Of a stretch of 64,000 nt of DNA, positions 1 to 11,526 are shown one piece after another; position 1 is the first letter of the stretch, and the number at the start of each line of letters is the position of its first letter. Location of the stretch: NCBI RefSeq assembly GCF_036373705.1, contig NW_027102782.1:1-64000 (forward strand), given 5' to 3'. Source of the DNA: Amia ocellicauda (lineage: Eukaryota; Chordata; Actinopteri; Amiiformes; Amiidae). Position numbers and translations under genes: made by a program. The notes beneath the pieces are model-generated. The model worked only from the letters and a program-made list of their open reading frames with translations. It made no database searches and was not told the DNA's origin.

Positions 1-673
1 CGACTGAACACATTATGTGAGAGATAAAATATAACCACAGCTTTTTTTTTTTTTTTTTTACAAAAACAATTAACCTATACACACAAACACCCACACACAC
101 ACCCTCTTTTTTAATTTAATTTTTAATTAAATTTGAGGAGAGAGACAGAGCCAGATACAGTGTGGATAACATAAGTACCCTATGCAAAACAGGCATTGTT
201 AGGACCTGGGATCATAACAGACAACAGAACTTGTTGAATTTTATAAAATGATTGGGCGAGAGAGAGAGAAAGACAGACAGAGACAGTGTGAATATGATAA
301 ACGCACAATTCAAAACTGGCATTGTTAAGACCTGGGACCATTACAGACAACAGAACTTGTTGATCTTATAACGGTTTAGATTTACTAAACCATTAAATGT
401 ATATTTAAAAAAGACCCCCAACCACTACAGAAAGAGCCGACCCATTCACACTCTACAGTTGACCAACAAGAACAACAAGAACAACAGGTTATGGGCGGCC
501 TTGTTGTTCAGGGTTTAATGGGTGTACACTTTCTGACGGATATGACGTAGGAATAATTAAGGAAATAACTCTACCTAAAATCACGCCCCCCAATTATGAC
601 GTAGGAATATTAATAAGCTTAGGGCATACGTCATAACAAAATAGGCCGCGCCCAAAAAACCCAACTATCTACT
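1..673. mobile_element. Polinton copy 0, right terminal part
   Basis: This is the non-coding right arm and right terminus of a Polinton (Maverick) whose body lies left of the window. It matches the last 0.67 kb of copy B almost base for base, including the T-rich tract near 43-59, the CA-rich and GA-rich stretches, the two imperfect direct repeats and the 185-bp terminal repeat. It ends in ACTATCTACT and is followed by CATAAG. No gene is seen in it. Orientation is the same as the other copies. Confidence 0.9.
489..673 (-). repeat. Right terminal inverted repeat, copy 0
   Basis: 185 bp that match, in reverse complement, the left ends of copies B, C, D and E. The outermost bases on the inward-reading strand are AGTAGATAGT, fitting the AG start usual for Polinton termini. 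It contains several TGACGTA/TACGTCA motifs. Confidence 0.9.
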
Positions 674-679
674 CATAAG
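674..679. repeat. Target-site flank CATAAG, right of copy 0
   Basis: The six bases directly outside the right terminus are CATAAG, identical to the flanks of copies B, C, D and E. The left partner lies outside the window. Confidence 0.75.
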
Positions 680-896
680 AGTAACAGCAATGTCGCCGAT
701 CCTGCTACGGTCGTATTGTAACAGCAACAACATGTATCGATTTTAAAAGTGTCAGTTCCAGCGCCTCGCAAAGCTACCCTTCTGTGATCGTTTGTTCTCT
801 AGGTCAGGCTTTCTTGACACTCCGAGGAAGAGAAAACGATGGCCGGCCGCGTTACAGGGACAGGTAACACGGCACTAGCACACGTGCACCGCGGGT

Positions 897-969
897 TGTT
901 TCCGCCCGGTTTCGAACCAGGGACCTTTCGCGTGTGAGGCGAACGTGATAGCCACTACACTACGGAAAC
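897..969 (-). tRNA. tRNA-Val (anticodon CAC)
   Basis: A 73-nt minus-strand sequence that folds as a cloverleaf: 7-bp acceptor starting GTTTCCG, D arm, anticodon arm with CAC in the loop, and a T arm with TTCGAAA loop. The T stem carries one G-U pair where the other units have G-C. The internal A and B promoter boxes look intact. No CCA is encoded, as usual in eukaryotes. A TTTT run for polymerase III lies some 60 nt downstream on the minus strand (plus-strand AAAA near 835). Confidence 0.85.
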
Positions 970-1489
970 CAACCTGTCCTGACGTTTCGAATGGCTCCCA
1001 TCGAAGCAGGCTGGTAAAACGCGCACAGGCGTTTCCCTTGGGCCAGCCTGTGAGATAAAGGTTTCTAATTTCACTGACCTATTTTGCAATGCTCAAGGGC
1101 ACATCAGGACACTTTGGAAACTCTTTCAAAGGCAGGACGCCCTGCGCTCTGACAGTGCCTGCACTTAGCCCAACAAGGTGATGCTGAATGGCTTGTTCAA
1201 ACGGCTGGTGGTCTTCCTTCACCAGCAGACTATCAGAGCTATACTGCGCCTTCAACTACATAAGAGTAACAGCAATGTCGCCGATCCTGCTACGGTCGTA
1301 TTGTAACAGCAACAACATGTATCGATTTTAAAAGTGTCAGTTCCAGCGCCTCGCAAAGCTACCCTTCTTCGATCATTAGTTCTCAAGGTCAGGATTTCTT
1401 GCCACTCCGAGGAAGAGAAAACGACGGCCGGCCTTGGGGCAGAGAGATGAGGACGGGTAACACGGCACTGGCATACGTGCACCGCGGGT

Positions 1490-1562
1490 TGTTTCCACCC
1501 AGTTTCGAACCGGGGACCTGTCGCGTGTGAGGCGAACGTGATAGCCACTACACTACGGAAAC
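1490..1562 (-). tRNA. tRNA-Val (CAC), slightly diverged
   Basis: 73 nt, same frame of arms as the consensus unit. Compared with the 15037 gene it has changes in the acceptor/T arm (wobble pairs result) and one at the base of the anticodon stem that costs a pair. The anticodon CAC and the T loop are kept. It may still be transcribed; functional status is unclear. Confidence 0.7.
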
Positions 1563-1695
1563 CGACCCGTCCTGGCGTTTCGAATGGCTCCCATCGAAGC
1601 AGGCTGGTAAAACGCGCACAGGCGTTTCCCGTGGGCCAGCCTGTGAGACAAAGGTTTCTATTTTCACTGACCTATTTTGCATTGCTCAAGGGCAA

Positions 1696-1947
1696 GAGGA
1701 TCCAGAAAAACAGGTTACTGAAATGATGTTTGACGCCGTGGACTGGCCGTTCTTGAAAGAGGTCATAAACTGTATAAATGATGGTTTTGACATCTTGACC
1801 AAATGTTCGCAACTGGATTTGGTTAGAAGGAGAATATGCTGAATTATGGATTATATATCCCCCTTGAATGACGACGACGATGATAAAACAGACGACGTGT
1901 GGGGTTTTGGAGGGGGGTCTGACGGCTCAGGGGCTACTCTCTTCTAA
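1696..1947 (+). pseudogene. Fragment of Polinton left-end protein 1, copy A
   Basis: Matches the last third of the unrecognised 236-residue protein seen whole in copy D (44262-44972), including its Asp-rich tail. The front is absent because the element copy starts here. Confidence 0.75.
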
Positions 1948-2025
1948 GAGGGCGGTGTGTCATGACGTAGTGAAGAGATAGGATAAAAGGCGCAACAATT
2001 CATTCATGGTTTAAAATTAAAGAGA

Positions 2026-2874
2026 ATGTCTTACCCGAAAGCTGCGGACGTCGACAGGCTCTACAGGCCTCTTCAAACCCGGGATCACCCCTGGTTCTAT
2101 TCCCCAGATTTTGTATACACTCTGGAACCCTTTGACTGCGGTTACTCTCCAAGACCTCAGACCCCGGTCCCTCAGGACGAAACAACATGCGGTGCGATGG
2201 ATGTCCAAATGAGTCTCGGGGATCCCCAGCCTCTGGAGCTCATGGAGGGCCTCGATTTTGCCGAACTGTCTACCGTCTGTGCGTCTCAGGAGGGGGTCAG
2301 TCCAATGGATGTAGAAACACCCCACAAACCACCAGGCGAACCAATGAGCATCGGACAGTCCCGGGGGCGTGATGAAGACGAAGGATTTATGCCCGGGGTA
2401 TGTGACCAAGTAAGCAGAGTGGTTAAAAGCACCCTGGTGTATATTCTGAGTGCTCTCATCGACCGAGCTCTGAAAGAAGTCTGTCGGGGGTGTGAAGTGA
2501 ATCACCCCAGTCAGTTTAGACACAGTTGTTTGTTTGAACCAGACCGTTACTATTTCCTGTTCTATTTCAACGTGTTTTACAGAAGACTGAACAAACCGTG
2601 GCTGAAACCGGCATTAATCAAGGCGCTGTCTTACTCCCACATACATGTCACTGCGGGACAAGTCCAGAAAATCATAGATGAGATTTTGCTGGAGCTGAAA
2701 AAGGAGCCGTTTATAATAGAGAAACTTGGGCAGCTGCTCAATGACCTGGATGAGCCGAGTAGAAAAACCGCTGGCAAGCTAAAAGCTTATTTCTTCCGTA
2801 AAGAAGTTAAAGCTGGGGACAGCGACGAAGAATTCGACATCTACGCCACTGATTCAGACTCTGACCTGAACTAA
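2026..2874 (+). CDS. Polinton protein 2 (unknown, acidic tail), copy A; looks whole
   Basis: A 282-residue open frame that I do not recognise. Residues 1-130 are Pro-, Asp- and Glu-rich and look disordered. Residues about 130-265 are predicted mostly helical and include a Cys/His pattern (CRGCEV followed by NHPSQ and HSC) that could bind metal. The end is strongly acidic with Asp-Ser repeats. The start follows a short leader with a TATA-like AGGATAAAAGG and a GTGACGTAGTG motif some 40-70 bp upstream in copies B-E. It precedes the small MGNV protein by 12 bp, suggesting co-transcription. Conserved in copies A, B, C and E. A regulatory or structural role is only a guess. Confidence 0.75.
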   Translation: MSYPKAADVDRLYRPLQTRDHPWFYSPDFVYTLEPFDCGYSPRPQTPVPQDETTCGAMDVQMSLGDPQPLELMEGLDFAELSTVCASQEGVSPMDVETPHKPPGEPMSIGQSRGRDEDEGFMPGVCDQVSRVVKSTLVYILSALIDRALKEVCRGCEVNHPSQFRHSCLFEPDRYYFLFYFNVFYRRLNKPWLKPALIKALSYSHIHVTAGQVQKIIDEILLELKKEPFIIEKLGQLLNDLDEPSRKTAGKLKAYFFRKEVKAGDSDEEFDIYATDSDSDLN

Positions 2875-2886
2875 GGGACTTTGAAC

Positions 2887-3278
2887 ATGGGGAATGTTCT
2901 GGACTGCTTCTGCAACTGGTTCTGTCATCAACACTCTGCAGCTAACCTGAGAGCGCTATTACACCATGTGCTTGACAGAAAAGTAGCCAACGCGAGCCTT
3001 TTCTCTACAGATTTAACCATCGATGAGGATCAGCTTTCAAACCTGGAAAAGTTAATGGCTGCTGTAACAAAGATCGGGGGGTACGAACACTGGGATGAAG
3101 CGCTCAAGGGGGCCAAGAATGATATTAGGCCATTTCATCAACATCTGTATGACCTTTTACTGAGCATGTTTAATACACCTCTGTTTAATTTTAAAATAGG
3201 TCATATTGTTGTTTATTTACATATGTAACTGAGGTGTGTGCCTACAAGATAAAGAAACAGGTATATTTGTTGATATAG
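2887..3278 (+). pseudogene. Small MGNV protein locus, copy A
   Basis: Same locus as 17536-17933 in copy B; starts MGNVLDCFCNW. Described there. Broken in this copy. Confidence 0.65.
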
Positions 3279-3450
3279 ATCAAGTAACCAATCATCTGAT
3301 TTCTTTTTGTCTGGACCGTAGAAAAAATTGTTGTGTATGTTATACTTTTCTCAAATGTCTAAAAAGGGGTATCTGCTCTCCTGAAGTTGAATAAAAAACC
3401 TTGTATAAAAACTTTGCGCATAGTGTGGGTCTGTGTGGTTATTTGACAGA

Positions 3451-4542
3451 ATGACTCGGCAAGCTCCCCAAATGCAGGAACTATACTACAACCCAGCCAA
3501 GATTGGGGGTTTGGCGGGTAAGAAGGGTTTTCAAAGAGGACTCGCTGAGGCCGGAGTGAAGGTTAATGATGTGGTTGTTTCAGAATGGTTACGGGAACAA
3601 GACGCCTATACCTTACATAAACCTCTCAGGATTAACTTTAAAAGAAACCGCGTATATGCAACTGACATAGACTCACAATGGCAAATGGATCTAGTCGATA
3701 TGTCAAATTTATCAAAACATAACAATGGTCACAAATTGATGTTGATGTGTATCGATGTTTAATCAAAATATGCCTGGGCTCGAATTCTACATAATAAAAC
3801 AGGTTGAGCGGTGACGAGGGTCTTTGAGGATATATTGTCCCAGGGTCGATGTCCTAAAAAACTGCAGACTGATTAAGGAAAAGAGTTTCTCAACAGAGAA
3901 TTTCAGAATCTACTGAAGAGACACAAAATACATCATTTCACCACCGGAAATGAGCTTAGGGCATCGGTAGTGGAGAGGTTTAACCGCACCATAAAGACCA
4001 AAATGTGGAGATATTTTACAGCGGTCAACACGTTCAAGTATTTTGATAAAGTTCAGGATTTTATTGATGCTTACAACCAAGGGTATCACACCAGTATTAA
4101 AATGAAGTCTATAGATGTTGATCAAAGTAATTCTTTTCAGGTCTATACAAAATTATACGGACCATTTATTAAGAAGGGAAAAACTACTTATAAGTTCAAC
4201 ATCGGTGATGTGGTTCGCGTTTCAAAGCTAAGGAGTACTTTTGCCAAAGGTTATGAACAAACATTTTCTGACGAATATTTTACAGTTACCGAACAGTTGG
4301 CTAGAGCCCCCCCCGTGTACCGGTTAAAAGACTATGACGGGGAGGATATAGAAGGAACGTTTTACGAAGCCGAGTTACAAAAAATTATTGTGGGTAAAGA
4401 CAGTGTATACAGAGTTGAAAAGATATTAGCTGAAAAAACCCAGAACCGGAAAAAATATGTGTTGGTGAAATGGCTTGGATGGCCTGAAAAGTTCAATAGT
4501 TGGGTCCCGGAACAACAGGTTTGCGATATTCAATCCTTATAA
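3451..4542 (+). pseudogene. Polinton integrase locus, copy A (broken)
   Basis: Retroviral-type integrase with C-terminal chromodomain, homologous to the whole locus at 18106-19197. It carries a few breaks in its middle; the chromodomain end is well preserved. Confidence 0.85.
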
Positions 4543-4546
4543 CAAC

Positions 4547-5303
4547 ATGCCCGCGGGTGTGTTGGGGGCATTACTCTCGATACTCAAGATGGAATCAGGA
4601 GGCTTCTACGTGACTCTACCCAGTAACGCCTCTCTCGATATATACCCTAAAAATGAAATATCCAGTTACACGGTACAATTTGGAAAATCTATAGATCTAA
4701 GAGGGTCGTGGGAAGTGGGGTTGGCGGAAATACAGTATCCTTACACTTGGGCTGTTTTACAAGATAAGGATGCCACCTTCGCCATTTTTGATGATGTTAA
4801 AAAGAGTCAATGGACATTCACGATACAAGGAGGTTATTATGACAATGTGGATAAAATATTAGATGAGATGCATAAACAGTTCTCAGAAGGCACCCCCAAC
4901 ATCAAGCTATATTACAACCCTATTAAAAACAGAGTGTACAAGGTGTCAAAACCAGGTATTAGCATTCAAACCAGCGGCCAACTGGGGCGTATATTAGGGT
5001 TCTATTCTGACACAGAGAGCAGGTTCTCAGAAGTGGTGGGGCGGCTTTTACACTCTTTATGTGTATACGGATATCATAACCCACCAGAGGGTCGGGGATA
5101 GTTATGTCCCCCTTTTGAGAAATGTACTTATTAAAGGTAAAAGCAATGACATGGTCACAATTACTTATGACAAGCCACACTACGTACCAGTCTCAAAGAC
5201 CCACTTTGACAACATCACGATCGAAGTCAAATCGGATCAGAATATCAACGTACCCTTCCGCTTCGGTAAAGTTAAGTTGTCAAACTACATTTTCGACCCC
5301 TGA
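4547..5303 (+). pseudogene. Putative minor capsid protein locus, copy A
   Basis: Homologue of 19202-19972; starts just after the integrase and carries the GGFYVTLPSNAS signature. Not open over its whole length. Confidence 0.7.
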
Positions 5304-5324
5304 AACAGTGTGTACATTATTAAA

Positions 5325-5812
5325 ATGGCTACCTCGAGGGGTTATGTAGATCCTAGCGCCAATGTGGATTATTACAAGATTCAAGATGGAACGGCTTGCC
5401 CGGTTTTGTAGGAGCCCCCACAATGTATGGCGCCGGTCTAGGAGGACTCTTTCGTGGTCTCTTTAGAATGGCCGTACCCCTGCTTAAGAGAGGCTTTGCT
5501 ATAGCCAGACCCCACTTGAAATCAGCGGCTAAAAATATTGTTAGTGACGTGTTCACCAATGTTATGAACCGGGCAGCTAGCCATGAGCATCAGGAGGGTT
5601 CGGGTCTCATGGTAATGGCGAGGAGGGGGGGTAAAAGAAGAAACAGCATGTGTCCACCAGGGCGACGATGATCCGTGGCTAACAGAAAACGAAGAATCTC
5701 TCATTCTCCAACATATCGTGGAAACACTCGGAGAAGGAAGCAGCACAAGAAAAAACCTGCAAAAAGAAAGTCTCAAAGAAAGAAAAATAGAGCCTCAGGA
5801 TATATCTTTTAA
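5325..5812 (+). pseudogene. Small basic core/membrane-active-like protein locus, copy A
   Basis: Homologue of the 163-residue protein at 37969-38457 in copy C. Broken here. Confidence 0.7.
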
Positions 5813-5814
5813 AC

Positions 5815-7073
5815 ATGTCTTTTGTCCACAGTCTATTGGAAGAATGCGTCAAATCAGAACTGGATCTGTTTACAGTTCCATACACTCAAACGAGTATAGA
5901 TAAGAGCATATATGTAGAGATTCCCCCTCTTTCTGCAATTTCAGACATGGCCCCTCTGGAGTTTTTTATAGCTGGCAATGGCGAGGATTATAATGATTTG
6001 AATAACACATTTATTTTAATGAACTGTAAAGTGACTAATGAGGATGGCGATGCAATCGAGAAGACGGCCAACGCTGGGGTCATCAATTACCCGGTGGCCA
6101 CCATGTTTTCACAGGTGGATGTGACCCTGGGAGATCGGCTCATTAGTCAAAGCAGCAATACTTACCCCTATAGAGCCATGATGGAGTGTAAACTTAATTA
6201 TAGTGAGGAGACCCTAAGCAAACAGTTCAGCCCCGGCCTTTTCTTCAAAGACAACCCGGAAGCTATGGACGACAAGGATCCAGAGGGACTCAATAAGGGT
6301 TTGCAAAAAAGAACGGCCTCTTCAACAGAAGGGAGGACCTTTGAGCTAATGGGGCATATCAATGCAGACATATTTTTCCAAGAAAAACTCATGCTCAACG
6401 GGGTAGACATTAAAATTAAAATGATCCGTAGTAAAAGTGCTTTTTATCTGATGACCCCTGATACTGAAAAATATAAACTGACCATATTATCGGCCTCGCT
6501 GTTTGTGAAAAAAGTGTCCGTCTCCCCGGCGGTTAAACTAGGACACGCGCAGGCGTTAAGTACCCGATCGAAAGAGTCTATATGACTGCAGGGACACGGG
6601 TGATGAACCAGGAATTTCTGTTTCTAGGACAGCTCCCAAAACAGGTTATTATTGGTCTCGTGGATAATGATGCATTTACCGGGGTTTACAACAAGAACCC
6701 CTTTAACTTTAAACATTATAACGCGGAATTTATAGCGTTGTACGTCGATGGTGTGCAGGTTCCATCCAGACCTTTTCAACCTGACTTTGAAAACGGCAAT
6801 GCGGTTCGTGAATATTACAGTGTAGTACTGGCTACGGGTCGCCATCTCAAGGATCAAACTCTGCTGGTCGATCGCCGGGAATACTGCAGCGGTTACACCC
6901 TGTACGGTTTCAACCTGACCCCTGACGAAGAGTGTGGACAACATTTTTCACTGATGAAGACGGGCAATATGCGTTTGGAGATGCGTTTCAAGCAGCCTCT
7001 ACCACGCACTGTAAATATGGTCGTGTATGCTGTGTTTGACAACATTATTGAGGTGAATCAGAGAAGAAATGCC
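5815..7073 (+). pseudogene. Major capsid protein locus, copy A (broken)
   Basis: Polinton double-jelly-roll capsid locus, described under copy D. About one break. It runs close against a protease remnant in this copy. Confidence 0.85.
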
Positions 7074-7594
7074 CTGGTCGGCTCACGGAAACTGTTTCAA
7101 GGAGTCAACGCCTGCGATCAGCTGCCTAAATTTAAGATCAAGAATTTACCTGCAATGTACATAATCAACACACACCCTAAAAACATGCCCGGAGAACATT
7201 GGCTGGCTATTTATCTAAGGGAGGACCACCGTGGTGAATTTTTTGATTCCTATGGAAACCCCCCGGATTTCAGACCTTTCCCTCGGAAGATCAATAACTT
7301 TCTGCTCAACAACTGTCAAGAAACCATTTACAGCGGTCGTCAAGTACAAAGTCTTCAGACCTTCACTTGTGGTCAGCACTGTGTGTTTTTCTTATATCAT
7401 AGATCTAAAGGAAGGTCATACCCCGATATTATGGCCTTGTACAGTGAGGATTTAGGCCAAAATGATAAAAAAGTGGCAGAGTTTGTCAGTACACTGTGGA
7501 CCCCCCTTATAACACAATGACTTATGACCCTAGCCAGTCATGTATACAGATGGGGTGTTCTTGTGAGGATTTTAAAAGATGTCATGCGTGTTAA
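7068..7594 (+). pseudogene. Adenain-like protease locus, copy A
   Basis: Homologue of the whole locus at 21561-22118. The catalytic GEHW and CGQHC blocks are recognisable, but the copy is broken. Confidence 0.75.
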
Positions 7595-7773
7595 GGTGAA
7601 AAAATAATGAAAACAGCCTTTGAATCATTAGTTTTGTTTTTATTCAAAACAATTCTTATACAAAGCAGGGGTTATGTTATAAATAAATGTACAACATTTG
7701 AAAATAAAAAAAAATAAATAAAAAATTGTTTGTCGGGTCATTATTTACAGGGGAGACAAATAAAAACATGAGA

Positions 7774-8517
7774 TTAATAAGCTTCCCAACGATGGATAGA
7801 TCCTGAGGATGGTCGCTAAGCACGGTCAGAGTAATGAGATATCGGAGTCAGATCAGGCTACACCTCTTTACACAGATGGATTTTTTGTCGCGTTTCCTGG
7901 TTAGGAACTGTGGATTGGGGCATGTTCAGACAGGCCATCGCCTGTAGGAAAGCATTCCAGCCTACAGGTCGGCGACTCTCGGGTACCTTATTAGTGCTAT
8001 TGACACTCTTCAACAAATCAAACATGTGTGAACCTTTGATCAGTTGTCCTTTAAAAACAAATTCACCCTGTTCATTCCAAGCCGTTACCCGCGGTTTCTG
8101 AACCATTTTGTGCAGGATATATTCTGCATGTCTCCTGCTTCTGGCCGGCATGTTTCTCAAAACATCCGTTACAACATCTCCCTCTGAACTCTCAACAGGT
8201 TCGGTCACCGCAACATCTTTATCAACCGTACCCCCCGCATCAGCCCCAGAACCATTTTCTTGAGAGGCCATGGTTAAAGTTAAAATGTTTTGATCCTTTT
8301 CACCCTGTCTAACCAGACGGAGGTAACGCTGTAACGTGTTGGTATACAACTGGGCTTTGGAATACTGATTTAAATCGGCCCTGGCCTGTATAGCTTTCAT
8401 TTCAGAGTCCAGGTTGTTTTCGGCCGTTTGTCTAATGGGCTCTTGCCCGACAACATTTTTTCTCAGTTTCTCAAGCTGCTCCTGAGGGATCAAAAACATT
8501 TTCTGAGCATATTCCAT
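7774..8517 (-). pseudogene. Conserved Polinton unknown (MEYAQK protein), copy A
   Basis: Homologue of the whole 247-residue locus at 50099-50842 in copy D; slightly shortened open frame here. Confidence 0.7.
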
Positions 8518-8519
8518 TA

Positions 8520-8855
8520 TTAACCCACTCTGGAAGCTAGAAGACTGGTTAGGAAAGGCACGGCTATGCTCAACAGCGGTCCTATAAAACCCCTGGTTTG
8601 ATTAATCTTCTTTCTTTTTCTTTTAATAGAATACTTCTTATTAGCGATGATCTTGATAACTGCTTTTTGTTTTTTGAGTTTAGAATGTTAAGAAGGGGTT
8701 AGGGGTATATTACCGTGTAAGATGTTAAAAGCTATTTCACACATGGTCTCGATCAAATCCGAGGGGGCCCCTGCCAGCACAGCTTTCCTATGGCGCAGGC
8801 TCCCCTCAAATAACATTTGCAAAAGTGGCAGATTTCTTTTAATCCGAACAGACAT
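8520..8855 (-). pseudogene. Small basic Polinton protein (MSV..KRNLPLLQ), copy A
   Basis: Homologue of 23043-23378 in copy B. Recognisable over its whole length but broken. Confidence 0.65.
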
Positions 8856-8861
8856 TCTTAT

Positions 8862-9533
8862 TTATTTCCTTTTCTTTAGCACATACACTGCCGGCCAATC
8901 GGGCGGGCACAAACCTGTTCTGAGGCGAAAGTCTTCTGGGGTTTGTGCTTTTAAGTCCGCAATCAAGTACCCGTAGGGTTTTTTGGTGGCATCCTCAAAT
9001 GCCTCCAAAAAGAACTTGGTCTGGTTAGGGTACATTTGACGAGCCAAGACGGTGACCTGTAGTTTATCTCTGGGGTTTTTAAAAAGAATTATATAATTGG
9101 CATTTAAATTAATAGTGCGGCTTTTTTTACCTTGAAAAAATAGATTTTGAACTAAATAAATAATACTTAAATTCCTATGATGAGTGTACTTTGTGAAAGC
9201 TTTTTCCACTTCACTGTTGTCACCGGCCTGCTCCATCAGGTCATCAATGATCACTAGGTTAGTTTGACCGGGCGGGAACAAGTCATCGTCTTACAACGAG
9301 GCGGGGAGACCTTGCACAAATTTCAGATTATTTTTTTTCGAAGCCAAATCATCGTAGAGAGGTTGCCAGCAAGAGTAACACCACACTATGTTGTCAAGAG
9401 CTTGGGACACGGTTGCGTCCACATCTTCTATGATGTTCCTTATAAGATAGCTCTTCCCCGAATTGGAGGGACCAGCTATAATACAGGAGAAAGGGTGTTG
9501 AAGTCTGTTATCAAAACCACCGCTAATATCCAT
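8862..9533 (-). pseudogene. Packaging ATPase locus, copy A (broken)
   Basis: Homologue of 51187-51858. The P-loop part and the Walker B part are both visible. About one break. Confidence 0.8.
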
Positions 9534-9596
9534 AAGGCAGAGTGGTATAATCAGTCTTCAACACTCCTTTATTGTACACCACCCTGAACCGTTTGT

Positions 9597-10584
9597 TTAG
9601 TGATCTATTTTCCAACGTGTACTCCTTTTTATTGCGATAGATCTGATTTCCGGCTGTAATAATCTCACGAGGAGGCGCGTCTTTCTCGGTTACAAAACTT
9701 TCTACCAGGGTCGTCAGAGACTTGATGTTAATGAGCTTGTTGTTACAATGGTTCAGAGTGAAACCCTTAACTTTCATACAGGTCTTACCCGCAGCCGTTC
9801 TGTATGCGTCTTAGGACCCCCTGAAACAAACTCCACTATGTGGTCCTGAGGATCTAGTTCGCTTGTTAACTCCCCAAGGTAGTCCCCGAGGGGAGGGACC
9901 CAATCCCCTGGCCTGGTGACAAAGATTACAGAGTCAGAATCATGATAGAGTGTGCGTTCCTGCAACTGATCCATTAAGTTGTACAGTTCAAGCCGGGCGT
10001 AAGCCGTGGTAAAAACCGCTATGAAAACATTAACGTTCCCCTGTTTGGTGGGGAAATCTTTAGGGGCCCTCCACTGGACCTGTGCCACGTGGTCATTTAA
10101 GAATTGAAAGTGTGATACTGCATGTTGTTTGGAAAACATAAATTCTATAAACTGTTCAGGGGTTTTAATCAAGGTTGTGTTTAGACGGTAATTTCTTTCC
10201 CCAAACTTACCCCACAGACTGTTTAAAATCAGTTTGGACATTTGTCTCTTGGCGGGGTTTACAGTTATGTTCCTGCAACTTGGTGATGTCTGAAAAGGCA
10301 ACCATCTGTTGAGAGTTTAAGCCAGCCCTCTGATGAAGCGTTAAAGCCTCTTGCAGAGCTTGGGGTTCAGGCATGTCGGGGGTGAGTAGTTTTATTAAAC
10401 TGTAAGCAAAACAGAGCTTATTGTCCCCACTGGAACTCACCACTAATTGCCTGAGCTTGGTCCTAATTATGTCGTTCTTCAAGCATTTCGACAGTCTTCT
10501 AAGCGCCCCACCCTCAGGGTTACGAACCACATTCATTACCAGAGACAGACTTTCATCAGCTAAGATGGCTGCGTTACTTTGCAA
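9597..10584 (-). pseudogene. Polymerase B locus, copy A, much shortened
   Basis: Only about 1 kb against 3.3 kb in copies B and D. The palm-domain NSLWGKFGER block and the metal-binding block around YHDSDS remain. Clearly a relic. Confidence 0.8.
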
Positions 10585-11364
10585 TAACGCTTCGATTTTA
10601 GCCAGACATCTAAATTATCTCCACTCAGCATTACAGATAGGTTGCTAAACAAATCATCCCCTCTGAGTTCTAACTGTACAACATCTCGAGGTCTGACCCT
10701 TTCAGCAACCTGTTCAAGCATTTTCTGCAAAGCCTCGTGTATGTTGACAAATATTTCTGCATAATTGTCACAATTTAAAAGTTCTGCAAAATTAAAACAC
10801 TGAATCATTTCAAAATTGTTATAGGCCGGTCTATCTATAATCACGGGATCACTGGTACTCTTGGACACATCATCATTTTGAACAAAGCCTTCACCCCCTA
10901 CATTCTCACAGAGCATGTCCTCCACAGCCTTATCAGTCTCAGAACCCTCCACATTCCGAACATCCCCACTGCTGACATCTACAAAACCCCCTTTTTGAGG
11001 AGGCTCATTTAAAGCCTGTAAAAGTCCTTCAAAGATATCCAAGACCCTCCTCTATAGTGATGGCTGCTTCTGCCGCCATCCTGTGTTCTAATTGTCTCAA
11101 ATCATTTATAAAAGGGGCAGAATTTGGTTGGGGTAGCTCCTCCAAAGCCTCCACCATTTCAAACAAATCGGGGTGAACTAGGGGGTGAACCTCTATAAGC
11201 GCTACCGGTGGGAGGTGGTTATTTAGATCATTGACCATCTGTAACAGGTCGGGGTTCACCGGTAAGTCTGTTAATTCACATTCTATCGGTGGTAATTGGG
11301 GGTTATTTAAATCATTTATCATTTGTAATAGTTCCAGGTTCATTGGGACATCAGAGGAGTTCAC
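10560..11364 (-). pseudogene. Acidic triplicated-motif protein locus, copy A
   Basis: Homologue of 27359-28177, described there. Broken in this copy; the repeated LLQM..LNN motifs are intact. Confidence 0.6.
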
Positions 11365-11526
11365 AACAGGGCCGGGGATGTTCTCTCGGGAAGGTCTTTT
11401 TGGGGCCCTAGCTTGTTCATAATCCTTTAGTTTGTGAGTTCTTTTACCAAGTCAGGAAATTTTTTTATTTATTTTTTATTTTTCCAACAACCCACAATAG
11501 TAAGGCATTTTGTGTCTATTAAAACA

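Larger units (their letters stand above)
674..1694. repeat. tRNA-Val tandem array, segment 1
   Basis: Two array units, period 593 bp measured from one tRNA to the next. Each unit holds a tRNA-Val(CAC) gene on the minus strand plus unique-looking spacer. No protein gene is supported; short open frames here are chance or tRNA antisense. The segment joins copy A abruptly at about 1694-1696. Confidence 0.85.

Noticed and set aside
1-673. Stand-alone promoter or host non-coding RNA at the window start
   Set aside because: The sequence is the right arm of a Polinton, as shown by its match to 31157-31828.
897-969. tRNA-derived SINEs instead of tRNA genes
   Set aside because: All units share one orientation, are tandem with spacer, have 73-nt full cloverleaves ending exactly at the acceptor, and show no LINE-like tail, poly-A end or target duplications.
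1252-1548. Leftward frames of about 98 residues in CAC-type units
   Set aside because: They cross the tRNA and spacer, vary in frame between units and end in low-complexity Leu runs.
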